Source: Zingiber officinale
Lineage: Eukaryota; Streptophyta; Magnoliopsida; Zingiberales; Zingiberaceae
DNA: 64,000 bases
Assembly (NCBI RefSeq): GCF_018446385.1
Contig: NC_055987.1
Location: 9,323,705 to 9,387,704, forward strand
Direction: 5' to 3'
Below the pieces are notes generated by a model that saw nothing but the letters and a program-made list of their open reading frames with translations, was not told where the DNA came from and ran no database searches. Numbering within the stretch: position 1 is the stretch's first letter; the number at the start of each line of letters is the position of its first letter. This document shows positions 35,671 through 46,954 of this stretch, in pieces. Position numbers and translations under genes: made by a program.

Positions 35671-38600
35671 TGTACCCTACTTTAATATTTACCAAACAAC
35701 ATACCTTTTTAAATACATTTCCTATTTTATCCTTCTGATAATTTAATTTTTTATACCGTTTTTCTTTTCTCCATTACATTTCTCTTTCTTCTCTTTTTTT
35801 TACGGCATGCAAAAAAAAAATAATATTAGTTAATTTTTAAATAACATTTTAATACATTTGAAGAAGTAAAAATAAATAATAAATAACATATTTGAACTCC
35901 TTGTAATTTTAGAAATCCATTGGAACTAAAATGAATGTAATCGAAGTTCTTTAGATCGATAAGTGAGTTTCGGTCAAAACACACTGATGGATCTAGAGAG
36001 CTCTAATTGCACCCATTTCAGTTCCTATGGATTTCTGATATTACAAGGAGTTCAAATATGGTGTCCATTATTTATTTCGACTTTTAATATATATAAATAT
36101 ATATATTAATAGATATTAGACCCAACGTGGGCCTGATATGAAATCATAAACTAAGGCCTAGAAATGTCAGGCAAATAATAAAAAACATCTAATGTAATAT
36201 GCATGGTGATGACACTTTTATCATACAGACAGAAATATCATACAGGTACTAGACTCATAAAATGGTATCGATCATGTCAATCGAGCACACTGAAGGGTTC
36301 CTTTATTCATTAGCATAGACCTAAATTTGTCATTACCAAGCTTCTGTTGAGTTTAATATGATTGTGCATCATAATCTTCTCATAGAGTATTTGTAAACTT
36401 AACCACATAGACTTTTGAGAAACCTATATTCATGCCAAATTAAATGTCTCAATGGAACACATTATCTAGACTAGACGGGTAATTAAGCTTTCATAAATCA
36501 TAAATATCATAACAAGATTAATCAAAGATGTTTTTGTCATAAGTGTCATATACAAAATGTAACTTTTATAACCTGACAAGATAGCTTACCAAAAAAATAA
36601 TTAAAATAAATCAAAATGCATAGATGATAATCTGACTAACTGATTTAAAGAGAATATTAATGAACAAAAATCATTTTACATCACATATTGAGCATCAAGC
36701 TCTCTGCTTGATGTAGAAATCAAACTTCTCGAGAAAATAACTTCTTCTACAATGATATGTGTTCTACTCAGCCAAATGCACCTGAACTGAGATTTCACTA
36801 TCTAAAATGACAAGACCCAGCATTATGGTCTTTCATGAGCTTCATATCATCTGGCATGGATCTGTATGCATAACCTAATGGTTTCTTTAATCATTAGATA
36901 TGAATTTTAAAAAATACTTAAAACAAATATTTTTAACTGATAGTTGACATTTGCTCCTTTTCATCTTCATAATAATAACCTTCTCTCTCATTTCATTCAT
37001 ACAATTGTTCTATTCAGTTTCAAGTACTCAAACCTATTAACCTCAAACAATCTATTTAATTGTTTATGGATTCAGGTGCTGCTTTGGTTCAGTAGACAAT
37101 GGTCTTCAAATTTAAGTTTTCATTCAAGATATCTTACAAGAAGTAGATCCTACAGTCATATACAAAAAATGATGTATGACAACCACAACATGTACCTTAA
37201 GACTTGAGTTTTATAATGAGAATGAGAGGATTGGGTGATACGGACATGTTGACAGATTTGTTTTAGCATAAGCAAAATACAATGGAGTCATCACACAATG
37301 AAAGAACAGTGACCCATAACAAGTAATTAACACAATCAATTCATTAATTTCATAGGAACTCAAAAAATGTGCTCAATGGGGAAAAAAGAAAAGGCAACAA
37401 GAAAGAGGATGTATCAGCAGCCACCTAGCACCTGAATATTATGAACTTGAATAGTCCCACCTCCCAAGCTAAAAAAAAAGTACAATTCTAGCAAACAAAC
37501 TGAACAAACAAGGTAGTTAACATGGGATTGAGGACAACTTATAATTTCATAGTTCAACATGAGAGAAAAACTGTTGAGTGGACTCTGCAACTTGATGTTA
37601 GCTCACCAGGTGTGTGAGGGGCAATTAGACCATGCCAAGATCACAAGCTTCCAGAGCAATAAATCTATAGGAACTAAAATGATTTCGTATCATATCAGGC
37701 CTGATGTGATTTCATATCAGGTCCAAGTTAGACCTGATATGATTTCATATCAGGCCCACGTTGGACCTGATATGAGTCAATATCAGGCCCAACGTGGACT
37801 TTTTTTGCCAATTCTTTGATTTTATATATTAGCATCTATGAAAAGTCGAAATAAATAATAGACACCATATTTGAACTCCTTGCAACATCAGAAATCCATA
37901 GGAACTGAAATTGATGCAATTGGAGCTCTCTAGGTCTATCAGTGAGTTTCGGTCAAAACCCACTAATGGACCTAGAGAACTTCGATTGCATCCATTTCAG
38001 TTCCTATGGATTTCTGATGTTGCATGGAGTTCAAATATGGTGTCAATTATTTATTTCGATTTTTCATAGATGCTAATATATAAAATCAAAGAATTGACAA
38101 AAAAGCCCACGTTGGGCCTGATATAAAATCATATCAGGCCCAACGTGGGCCTGATATCATTCCATATCAGGCCCAACGTGGGTTTTTTTTGTCGATTGTT
38201 TGATTTTATATATTAACATCTATGAAAAATCCGAAATAAATAATGGACACCATATTTGAACTCCTTGCAACATCAGAAATCCATAGAAACTGAAATGGAT
38301 GCAATCAGAGCTCTATCTGATTGCATCTATTTCAATTCCTATGGATTTCTGATGTTGCAAGGAGCTCAAATATGGTGTCCATTATTTATTTCATCTTTTC
38401 ATAGATGTTAATATATAAAATTAAAGAATCGGTAAAAAAAGACATGTTGGGCCTGATATGGACTCATATCAGACCCAACGTGAGCCTGATATTATTCCAT
38501 ATCATGCCCACGTTGGGTCTGATATGATTCCCATATCAGGGCCAACGTGTGTATTTTTGATGATTTTTTCATTTTACATGTTAACATCTATCAAAAGTCA

Positions 38601-38965
38601 AAATCAATAATGGACACTATATTTGAACTCCTTACATTTTCAAAAAACCATAGAAAATAAAATGGGTGCAATCAGAGCTCTCTAGGTCTATCAATGGGTT
38701 TTGACCGAAACCCACTGATCGACCTAGAGAACTTTGATTACATTCATTTTAGTTCAAGTGGATTTCTAAAATTGCAAGGAGTTCAAATATGCTATTCATT
38801 GTTTATTTTTGCTCCTTCAAATGTATTAAAATGTTATTTAAAAATTGACTAATGTTAAAAAAGAAAAACGATATAAAAAGTCAAATTGTCAAAAGATAAA
38901 ATAGGAAGTGTACTTAAAAACATACGTTCTTTGTTCTTTGATAAATATCAAAATAAGATATACAT
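35671..38965. repeat. 3.3-kb foldback element of nested inverted repeats
   Basis: The ends are inverted repeats. Roughly 35671-36090 pairs with the reverse complement of about 38600-38965, with outer strands 'tttaatatttaccaaa' and 'tttgatatttatcaaa'. Inside are four hairpin modules (about 35870-36070, 37870-38070, 38245-38390, 38600-38790), each with arms 'tttgaactccttgcaa' and 'ttgcaaggagttcaaat'. Between the last three, and before the second, lie palindromic blocks of 'gggcctgatatga' and 'tcatatcaggccc' (about 37690-37795, 38105-38185, 38445-38550). The section 36130-37650 is AT-rich and unlike the modules. No transposase or other coding frame is present. It starts only about 15 bp after the GXM stop codon. 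No clear target duplication could be fixed. A Mutator-like or foldback origin is possible. Confidence 0.85.
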
Positions 38966-39440
38966 TTTGACAAATTCAAATCTCTACATGCGTCTTTGAT
39001 AAATTGTCATTCAATCTTCATGTCGAATCGCTATATTTTCAATCTTGTTCCTCTACATAAGTGAATTTTTTTAGGCAAAAATATTTTAAAAAATGAATAG
39101 AATAACATTATATATAAAATAATAATAATAATAATAATTAATAATAACAGGAGCATTCTTTGAAAATTTGTCTACCCCTAAGCAAGAATAATATAATGTT
39201 AAATTCAATTAATTTACAGCTGGATTATTTATTGCAATGGCCGAATAATTCGAACAGCAAAGTGATGTATTTATTGCGATTCCTACCCGCCGTGTACTCT
39301 TCCATAATGACCACGTAAACGAGGAGGACCGACGTCTAATCTCCGCTTACAGCGCCGGTAGTTTGTCCGGGTAACGTCAGTGGGGTGAAAGAGTTATTTT
39401 TTTTAACGCAAACCCCGCGCCGTACCCTGAGGAGACGGAT
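38966..39440. other. Intergenic DNA with an AAT microsatellite
   Basis: Holds an (AAT)n tract at about 39118-39140 and otherwise nothing recognised. It becomes GC-richer from 39280, where the promoter and leader of the next gene probably lie. Confidence 0.5.
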
Positions 39441-39860
39441 CCGCCGTCCGATACACGATGGACGGCAGGAGGGGCCACGCGCTCGTCTTCGCTGCATGCT
39501 CCACGTCGCGGCTGGTGAGTTTACCATGTCCAGGAATGACAGCCTGTCACCAGGCTTTTCTTCCCTCGACCTTTTTTTTCTTCCTCCTACCTTTTCTCCC
39601 TCCCTCTCTCCCTCCTTCCCTCTCTCTCCCCGTCGTACTAATTGTTTTCCTCTTGCTTTTTCCTCCTTCCGACCAGGATTTCGCTTTGCGGCTATTTGTG
39701 TCTTGCTGTTTTCTGCCGTCTGTGGTCGGCTCCTGCGAGGACTCTCGTTTGAGCTCCTGACCGTAGGATTTGGCTCTCGGCCGCCTCCAGAAGGGAGGAG
39801 CTCCGAGATCTTGTCCGGAGGGGATGTAACTTTGGTTCCTGCGATTGTCTTGCTTGGGAG
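39440..39860 (+). other. Probable non-coding first exon of the membrane-protein gene
   Basis: A GC- and CT-rich stretch, typical of a plant 5' leader, ends at a plausible splice donor (GGGAG|GTAGATTTT, 39861). The next good acceptor (ctgtttttcag, ending 41083) is just before the coding exon. The frame that would enter the coding exon has a stop and no ATG here, so this exon would be untranslated. Open frames of 100-159 codons in this tract look like chance results of composition. Confidence 0.5.
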
Positions 39861-41086
39861 GTAGATTTTCTTCTCTTTTCTTCCGCGTCGTCTTCGTCTA
39901 TTTGACTTTTTCTTTGGTGAAAATTCTTTGTAATTTGGTTGAGAACGTGGATCCTAGGTCGTATGTCAGTTTTGGGTTTCTGATGGGCATTAAGTTACTT
40001 CTTTCAAAATAAGAAGGGTTTTCCCCTCGAATAGTTACCACGTCTTGGTCTTCGACATTGCATTGTCCAATTGAATTTTTTCTGATTTTTATAGCTACTC
40101 TGCTAGGAATGTTGTAGAAATTTTGTAGTTTTACCGATTTACTTTAAGCTTATTATTTATTAAAAATTGTTCAAATTTCTGGGTTGCAAGCAATAGGTAT
40201 AGTCCGACTAAACCTTCCTATGTGTTTTTGGAATATGGAAACACAAATTTGTTCCTCTGTCAACAATTGGATACTGTGTTTGAAGATGGAACTATGGTGA
40301 ATGAAGTTCTAACATACTATGCTCTGATGCAAATTATTGTTTTTTTCTTCTAAGACCAATAATCAGTTCCGTCTGTTTTGCCATATTGCAGATACGTACA
40401 GGGTAATTCTTGCATTACATTAGAATTTCTGGTTATTTGCTCAGTGTTCCATGTCTTGAATTTTTGAAGTTTAGATTGTGGATTAGATCAGAAGTTTTAA
40501 TGTATTGATGTTGCAACCCTAAGTAACTTGATGTTGACATTTTTCTCTTCTTAAGGAATTTAGTTCTCTGAAACTTAAGGTTATGGTGGTTGGTATTTTT
40601 CTTTATTTTTCTGTAGTGTTTTACTAATACAATGGTCATGTTGTGGCAACTAGATTCATTCTATGAACTCTTTGAAGTAGGGTTTTCATATTATTCCAAC
40701 TATCATTGTACCTTTTTTTTTTTTAAGGACGAACAAAAAATTCTGACACTTGGGTGGATGCCCACATTCCTAATTATATTTTCACTAATTATTTTCTTAT
40801 AGGGTATCAAAGGAAAAGAACACGCAAGACCAACCTGTTTTAGTTTGTCTTACCATTCAGACCTGAGATTTAGACAACTTTAATCACTGTTTCTATTTTG
40901 ATAAAGTAAACTATATTCTTATGTTGCATGATGATTCAGGAGAACTAATTTGACAAATTTGCTACAGCTTGTTTGGTTGCTTGTGAAAAATACATCTTTG
41001 CTTCGGAGCAAATATATGAACATACTTTTGGGTCTTCTTGGATTTGATCCTGGCAGATAGCATGCTTGGAATCTGTTTTTCAGGTG

Positions 41087-42103
41087 ATGCTCCTGACACG
41101 TCTTACCACCGATGTATTTGGTATACTGACAATTTCCCTAGTCTTGCTCGCGGTTGTCCTTGGTCTAGTATGCATATTCCACTCCTTGTACTTCCAATTT
41201 TGCATCAGGAGAAGGCATTATCCACAGCTGAACTACTTTAATGGGCCCTGGGTTAGCCGTATTATTCTAATTATAATCTGTATTTGGTGGGGTTTTGGAG
41301 AGATCATCCGGCTGAGTTACCTGAAATCTAAAATTGTCTCTGATCAAGCATGGCAGAAAACTATCTGCAAGTTCTATGTCGTTTCAAATTTAGGATTTGC
41401 AGAACCAAGCATGTTTCTTTTGCTATCATTCCTTCTGCATGCTGCATTGCAGGAGTCTGGCACACTTAGTCCTCGATGGAACAGAAAGACCCTAAGTTAT
41501 GTGCTTCTTTGTTGCATTCCGATTCTTTCCATGCACTTTGCCCTTGTTTCATTTGGACCAAAGTATAACAATGAAGTGAGCAGTGCCAAGAAAAGAAACA
41601 TAGCAAAGTTCTTCAGATATGTTGGTTCTTCATCAAATGGTGACACTATATGCATGTATCCCCTACTGAGCACTATAATTCTTGCGTGCTTTTATGTTCT
41701 GCTGATTGGCTATGTTATATACATTTGCACAAGGCTGTTGTCTTTGGTTATCAACCAAGGTCTGCGTCGAAGGATTTATGTGCTGGTAACGCCAGTAATC
41801 ATTCTTCCATCCAGGGCTGCTCTTCTCTCACTGTCCATTCTTCCTCCACCAGGCAATTGGCTGTATGAAGGCATTGTGTTTTTAGCGTTCTTTGTTCTGC
41901 TATCTTCCATCACGGTTGGGGTATTCATGCTGGTATATTTCCCTGTAGCAGATTCCTTGGCATTGAGAAATGTAGGTCATGTTGAAACCGAAGGGATACC
42001 ATATGATGATTACTATTATGATGGTGTATCTCTCATATCTAACCAGACCCATCAAGATGTAATCAGTGATGAATCTCCCATGCGTGCCTCCATACCCTTT
42101 TAA
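41087..42103 (+). CDS. Predicted seven-pass membrane protein of unknown function
   Basis: A 338-residue protein, coding in a single exon. Seven hydrophobic segments are visible in order: VFGILTISLVLLAVVLGLV, then RIILIIICIWWGFGEII, GFAEPSMFLLLSFLLHA, YVLLCCIPILSMHFALV, IILACFYVLLIGYVIYI, VLVTPVIILPSRAALL and GIVFLAFFVLLSSITVGVF. The C-terminal tail is acidic and Tyr-rich (DDYYYDG). No signal peptide, kinase or transporter signature was recognised. It resembles plant-conserved membrane proteins without assigned function; I do not assert a GPCR or TOM1 identity. The ATG is chosen because a splice acceptor ends at 41083, three bases before it. The longer frame from 41066 opens with TTG, not ATG. 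A 1.2-kb intron in the 5' leader is likely. Confidence 0.8.
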   Translation: MLLTRLTTDVFGILTISLVLLAVVLGLVCIFHSLYFQFCIRRRHYPQLNYFNGPWVSRIILIIICIWWGFGEIIRLSYLKSKIVSDQAWQKTICKFYVVSNLGFAEPSMFLLLSFLLHAALQESGTLSPRWNRKTLSYVLLCCIPILSMHFALVSFGPKYNNEVSSAKKRNIAKFFRYVGSSSNGDTICMYPLLSTIILACFYVLLIGYVIYICTRLLSLVINQGLRRRIYVLVTPVIILPSRAALLSLSILPPPGNWLYEGIVFLAFFVLLSSITVGVFMLVYFPVADSLALRNVGHVETEGIPYDDYYYDGVSLISNQTHQDVISDESPMRASIPF

Positions 42104-42960
42104 AGTATGAAGTCGTAGCATCAGAGGCTCCAAAGGCAGGTTTTCACATGGCCTTGTAAGACATTCCCTTGACAGGTCAATCATAACAACCAGAGAACTT
42201 GCTTCACCATAGGAAGACTCCAAGTTCTTGTTTTGAAGACCTTTATTATTTGAAGGTTCTACAGTTTTGGATGGATGGAGATTGTAAACGATAAAAGATA
42301 TTATGAAGCAATACTGTTGAAGCATGGTTTGCCTTTTGCTCAATTGGATTAACTTTGCTATTTTTCTATCATCCTTTTCTCTTCTGCTGCCTCTTGATTC
42401 TGTAACATTACTTACTATGCTTTAGTCGGATAATATCAGTGTTCAATGTTTCTCAGCACACTTTTGACAAAATCCTCTCATGCGCCACAGCTTTGTATAG
42501 CTTTTCTTGAGCTGTGGCCTAGTGCTTGTGCGTTGTGACTGGCAATTATGGTGTTGACTACGTAACAGCGGTGTAATTTGGGGTCTCCTTGCATTATTTA
42601 TTCTGGTTCCTAGAACTGAATAAAATCCTTTGGTGAAAAGAATGAGAAATTTGTTGCCCTTCCATTCAATCTGCCCGAGTCGATGATATCTGGAGACAAG
42701 CTTGATCTACCTAAGTAAGCTGCCCTAAGATGGAGCTCAATCAAATGAAGATTTATTTTGGAAGGAAACAACAAAATGAAAAGATCGGAAAAGAATAAAT
42801 ACTCTTCTTTGCTTCGAGTCAAATAAGAGGAGGGGAATCTATTTTCGTTACAATTATTTTTCTCTTTTTTTTAAATCAGTATAGGTTTTTTCTAAAAAAA
42901 TATTATTATTAAAATAATTATTTAATTCCCCCTTATTATTAAAAATTATCATATTTTTTT
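42104..42960. other. 3' UTR and intergenic DNA
   Basis: The first 300 bp or so are probably the 3' UTR of the membrane-protein gene. No gene is seen in the remainder, and AT-rich sequence begins near 42840. Confidence 0.5.
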
Positions 42961-43172
42961 TTAATTCAGATCTTCTGTCTCCATTTTTCTTTGTCCTCGT
43001 GTCCCATTGTCGATCGGACGGATTAGATTAAATTTCAAAGATGATTTATATATCACGATGATACTATAAATATTTTAAAGATGTAAATCATTCTTCAAAT
43101 TTAATCTGATCCGTCTGATCGATAGTGGGACACGGAGACAGAGAAAAATAGGGACAGAGGATCTGAACTAAT
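42961..43172. mobile_element. MITE with long terminal inverted repeats
   Basis: An approximately 212-bp unit whose halves are inverted copies. The left arm 'ttaattcagatcttctgtc' pairs with the reverse complement of the right end, 'ttagttcagatcctctgtc', and pairing continues for about 90 bp with scattered mismatches. Terminal TTA is compatible with PIF/Harbinger MITEs, but the target duplication is not clear in the T-rich flank. Confidence 0.75.
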
Positions 43173-43563
43173 TTTTTTTTAGTGATGATCAGGTAAATCA
43201 GAAAGCACCATGCAAAATTTCCTAAAATATTATATTTGAATTTCAAATATTTTCTTAATAAAAACTATAAATTTAACTTCAAATTTAAGAGTCTTCATAA
43301 ACATGATCTAATAGTTATAAATATTATAGTTTGTCAATAATACACAATAATAATATTTCCCTGAAAAAAACAATTCATCCCGAACGGGTCAATTTGACAG
43401 AGGAAACAAACTCCGGAACTGTCGAAGTCAGTGAACCCAATCGGTTAAGACATGATCTAATCCCTCGTAACGGCCCACATGACTCTCCCCCGTCACCCCC
43501 AACAATATCCTTCCCTTTTCCGTGAGCATCTCCCGGCCCTTTTCAACGATCTCTCTTCTTCCC

Positions 43564-43578
43564 TTTTATATATATTTA
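43564..43578 (+). promoter_or_regulatory. Candidate TATA box of the mannanase gene
   Basis: A TTTTATATATATTTA run lies about 215-275 bp before the two candidate start codons and precedes an (ATT)n-type microsatellite (43678-43710) in the leader zone. A weak call because the region is AT-rich. Confidence 0.35.
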
Positions 43579-43839
43579 TACCTTCAATATATAAATACAC
43601 ATATCTGATCGACGCAACAACCCCCGTTAGTGTTCGTTACAAGCTTGTCGATTATTTAGTGCACTTAGACCACCGAAATTATTATTACTATTATTATCAT
43701 TATTATTATTTTAAAAAAGCAGAATAACATCGCAAAATCTGGAATTTATACCCCAGTCGAATTTATAAATGGCGGATTAATCTTTATCCCCATGCAGTGG
43801 CGCCGCAATCGAGTAGCCACGTTTCTGTTCAGCAGCAAG

Positions 43840-45568
43840 ATGGCCAAGTCCTGCTGCTGCCTTGCGGCCGCCCTGGCGCTCTTGGCCATCGTCTCTGTTC
43901 CGTGCAGCAGCTTCCGCGTCGGCAGGAGCAGCAGCAGCAGCTCTTTTGTCAGGCGGCGCGGAACGCAGTTCGTCCTCGACGGCTCCCCTTTCCTCTTCAA
44001 CGGCTTCAACGCCTACTGGCTGATGCACGTGGCCGCGGAGCCGGCGGAACGGCCCAAGGTCTCGGAGGTGCTCCGCGCCGCCGCAGCCGCAGGGCTCACC
44101 GTCGGCCGCGCCTGGGCCTTCTCCGACGGGGGAGACAGGGCCCTCCAGCTCTCCCCGGGAGTCTACGACGAGCGAGTCTTCCAAGTAGAACAATTGCATG
44201 CATTCGATGCATTAACTAACGATCGATCGATCGATCGGCTTTACATCTTCGTATAAATACACACATGCACATTTATGATCGAAAACAGGGACTTGATTTT
44301 GTGATCGCGGAGGCTCAGAAGAGCGGCGTGAGACTGATCCTTAGCTTGGCGAACAACTACAAGGACTTCGGAGGGAGGGCGCAGTACGTGGAATGGGCAC
44401 ACGAAGCAGGCGTCGAAGTCAACGGGGAGGATGACTTCTACACAAACCCAGTGGTGAGAGGATACTACAAGAATCACGTCCAGGTACAGTAATTAAACAC
44501 ACTTATTTTACGATCAAAATCACACACGTTTAACTTTAATTATATATTTATATATTCTCATTTCCATATCGCAGAAAGTGCTGACGAGAGTGAACAAGTT
44601 CACCAACGTAACCTACAAGGACGATCCAACGATCCTCGCCTGGGAGCTAATAAACGAGCCTCGGTGCCAGGAAGACAACTCCGGGAAGACTGTCAATGTC
44701 TGGGACGTCATCTCGATCGTCTCCTCGAACAATTTAATTAATTAATTTATTAACGTGACTAATCTTAGTTAGAGAGTTAATTTGGTGGTTAAAACTAATG
44801 ATGTATATATAGGCTTGGGTTCAAGAGATGGCTAGCTATTGCAAGTCGGTGGACGAGAGACACATGGTGGAGATTGGGATGGAAGGGTTCTACGGTGACT
44901 CCATGCCTGAGAAGAAGCAGTACAATCCTGGGTATCAAGTTGGAACGGACTATATCAGCAGCAATCTTATTGAGGAGATTGACTTTTCAACCATCCATGC
45001 TTACCCAGACGTTTGGTTAAGATTTAATTAAATTCTATTTGATATAAGATTGTGTCACATTAAGGGAAATCTAGTTAATTTTAAAAGATTAATTCGTCAA
45101 AATTTCAGGCTCCCTGGTCAAAACGAGGAAGCACGGACCAGATTCGTGCAGCGATGGCTGCGGAGTCACTGGGACGACGCGGAGAAGACACTGAAGAAGC
45201 CGCTGGTTTTTAGCGAGTTCGGGAAGTCGAAGAAGGACCCCGGTTACTCCGAGCACGCCCGCGACGTCTACCTCGACGCCGTCTTCGCCGGCGTCTACGA
45301 TTTGGCGAGGATCGGCGACGGGTCGCTCGGCGGCGGGCTGGTGTGGCAACTGATGGCGCAGGGCATGGAGTCTTATTACGACGGTTACGAGATCGTGCTG
45401 GCTCAGGACGCGGCCGCCAGGGCGGTGCTCTCCCGGCAGTCTCGCTTGATGTCGGTGCTCGCCCGCACGTTGAAAGTCGCCGTCGCCGATGAGAAGGAAG
45501 CGGGCCGTTTTGCGCCTCGCGGCGGCCGGGGAACTAGACGAGAAAGGAATGCCCTTCATCGAGGGTGA
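43840..45568 (+). CDS. MAN: Secreted mannan endo-1,4-beta-mannosidase (GH5, five exons)
   Basis: The enzyme hydrolyses internal beta-1,4 links of mannans and glucomannans in the cell wall. Exons: 43840-44184, 44289-44483, 44575-44697, 44813-45015 and 45109-45568, 441 residues in all. Reading frame and conserved blocks run through all junctions. A signal peptide ([18 protein letters not shown]) is followed by the GH5 N-terminal block [12 protein letters not shown]. The acid/base block is WELINEPRC in exon 3. The substrate-tunnel block [12 protein letters not shown] spans exons 4 and 5, and the nucleophile block is [11 protein letters not shown] in exon 5. An in-frame ATG at 43792 adds 16 residues before the signal peptide; I chose the second as a cleaner secretion start. 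The donor after exon 3 (AAT|GTCTGG) is weak, but it restores the family's SGKT..AW join. The C-terminal 20 residues are Arg/Gly-rich, unusual for the family. Confidence 0.9.
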
Positions 45569-45884
45569 ATTTATTATGAATAAGAAAATGATAGGGATTA
45601 AAATAATTTAATAATAATAATAATTCAAATTCGTGCTGTTTTGACTAATTAAGTAAACGATTAACTAATTTTGACCGATAGAATTAATTCCCTACTGTTC
45701 ATGCCAACTCCTCCCATCAATGATTCAGTCTGCCCTTTCCCAATTAATCGCCATTTTCTGTTTCTTCGACGACGAAATATGTCCAAAATGGACGCCAAAC
45801 CCTATTCTTCTTATTTGGCTGGCTTTCTTTTGTAATTAATTAATTCCTTCACGCAACGGAGAATTGGATCGCAGTGTTGCACCC
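45569..45884. other. Short intergenic and promoter region between mannanase and VQ genes
   Basis: An AT-rich stretch of about 316 bp, holding an (AAT)n tract at about 45606-45622 and two W-box-like sites. It must contain the end of the mannanase transcript and the VQ promoter. Confidence 0.55.
45641..45676 (+). promoter_or_regulatory. Pair of W-box motifs upstream of the VQ gene
   Basis: TTGACT (45641-45646) and TTGACC (45671-45676) both match the WRKY-binding core TTGACY. They lie 30 bp apart, 244 and 214 bp before the VQ start codon. VQ proteins are known partners of WRKY factors, so feedback control is plausible but unproven. Confidence 0.45.
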
Positions 45885-46346
45885 ATGGAGAAGCCACCTT
45901 CCGCGCCGTCGCCGCCGCCCTCCACCACCTTCGTCCAGGCCGACGCCGCCACCTTCAAGGAGCTCGTCCAGCGCCTCACAGGACACCACGAGCCCCCGCA
46001 CCGCCGCTCGCCGCCAAACTCTCCGTCCGTCGACGCAGCGAGACTCTCCGGCGTCAAGCGGCTCCACGAGAGGCGGCGGGGCGGCGGCGGTTGCTCGCGG
46101 CTGAAGCTCTCCGTCCATAAACCCGCAGCAGCGGGCCCTGCCTCGAAGCCAGCGAGCCCGGCAGCGGCGGAGGAGGAGGAGGTGGGACACAAGGAGGTGA
46201 TCGTCGTCAACGAAGAGGAGGAGGAGCAGGCGATCAAAGAGAGGCGGTTCTATTTGCACCCTTCGCCCCGGTCCAGGACGAGGATGCCCCAGCCGGACCT
46301 GCTGCCCCTGTTTCCGCTGACCTCGCCGAAGGCCGGCGAACAGTGA
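45885..46346 (+). CDS. VQ-motif protein (VQ4/VQ19/VQ33-like)
   Basis: A small 153-residue plant regulator in a single exon. The VQ motif FKELVQRLTG is at residues 24-33, preceded by TTFVQAD as in the MAP-kinase-substrate VQ subgroup. Pro/Ser-rich stretches, including several Ser-Pro or Pro-Ser-Pro sites (possible MAPK targets), flank it. An acidic Glu/Val run lies at about 103-119. The C-terminus carries the subgroup block RRFYLHPSPR followed by LLPLFPLTSP. Such proteins bind WRKY factors in the nucleus and modulate immune or stress transcription. The ATG used is the first in the frame; the open frame extends upstream to a TTG only. Confidence 0.92.
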   Translation: MEKPPSAPSPPPSTTFVQADAATFKELVQRLTGHHEPPHRRSPPNSPSVDAARLSGVKRLHERRRGGGGCSRLKLSVHKPAAAGPASKPASPAAAEEEEVGHKEVIVVNEEEEEQAIKERRFYLHPSPRSRTRMPQPDLLPLFPLTSPKAGEQ

Positions 46347-46954
46347 GGACTGTTGCAATTGCTGCTGAAATTATAGAGAAGATTAAAAATACTTTTTGAT
46401 GGATTATTCTCCATCGATAAATCGAGTATTAATTTAGGAAATTGCAAAGAGATATCAGGCATTCTTTGGCTTCACAAAAGTTATTTCTCATACTTTATTT
46501 CATAATTTTAATAAATATACATAAAATAATAATTAATACTTTTAGAAGTCAAAACTTAAGAGCCTTTATAATTTTTTTTTAATAATGTATCGTATTTTAT
46601 TATATTAATTTAATTTTAACAATGTTCCGTGAACGAATCGGTGGGCTTGATTTGGGGGCGACGTGTTCGGTCGGCGATCCACTCGTTTGCGATCTATCGG
46701 AGGGCGAGAAGGGCGTTTCGAAGATTGAAGCTTCCTGGTTGAAGAGTGTGAAATTGGAAGGAAGCAATCTAGAAATGGAGAACTCGTTTCTTGTGGATTG
46801 AAGAGGAGCCGCCATCTTCCGCTATCCAGTGCAAGTTGCAGCGAAATCTCGAAGTTGATTCGGAATAGGGGTTCTCTTTTTTTCTTCTTCTTGTTGTTTT
46901 TCATATTTCGTTGAAGGGGAAAAGATTGTATCTTTGGGATTGTGTCGGTTAAAC
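46347..46954. other. Intergenic DNA and leader of the DUF2062 gene
   Basis: 46480-46620 is AT-rich. 46620-46950 is more mixed and probably includes the promoter and 5' leader. Minus-strand open frames here have no family features. Confidence 0.45.

Noticed and set aside
34931-35695. Several open frames overlapping the GXM gene on both strands
   Set aside because: They are shadows of a GC-rich coding exon; the GXM frame carries all family motifs.
41066-41086. Upstream start for the seven-pass protein
   Set aside because: That frame opens with TTG, and a splice acceptor at 41083 puts these bases in an intron.
43777-46358. Long minus-strand frames opposite the mannanase and VQ exons
   Set aside because: GC-rich third positions keep the opposite strand open; they have no independent features.
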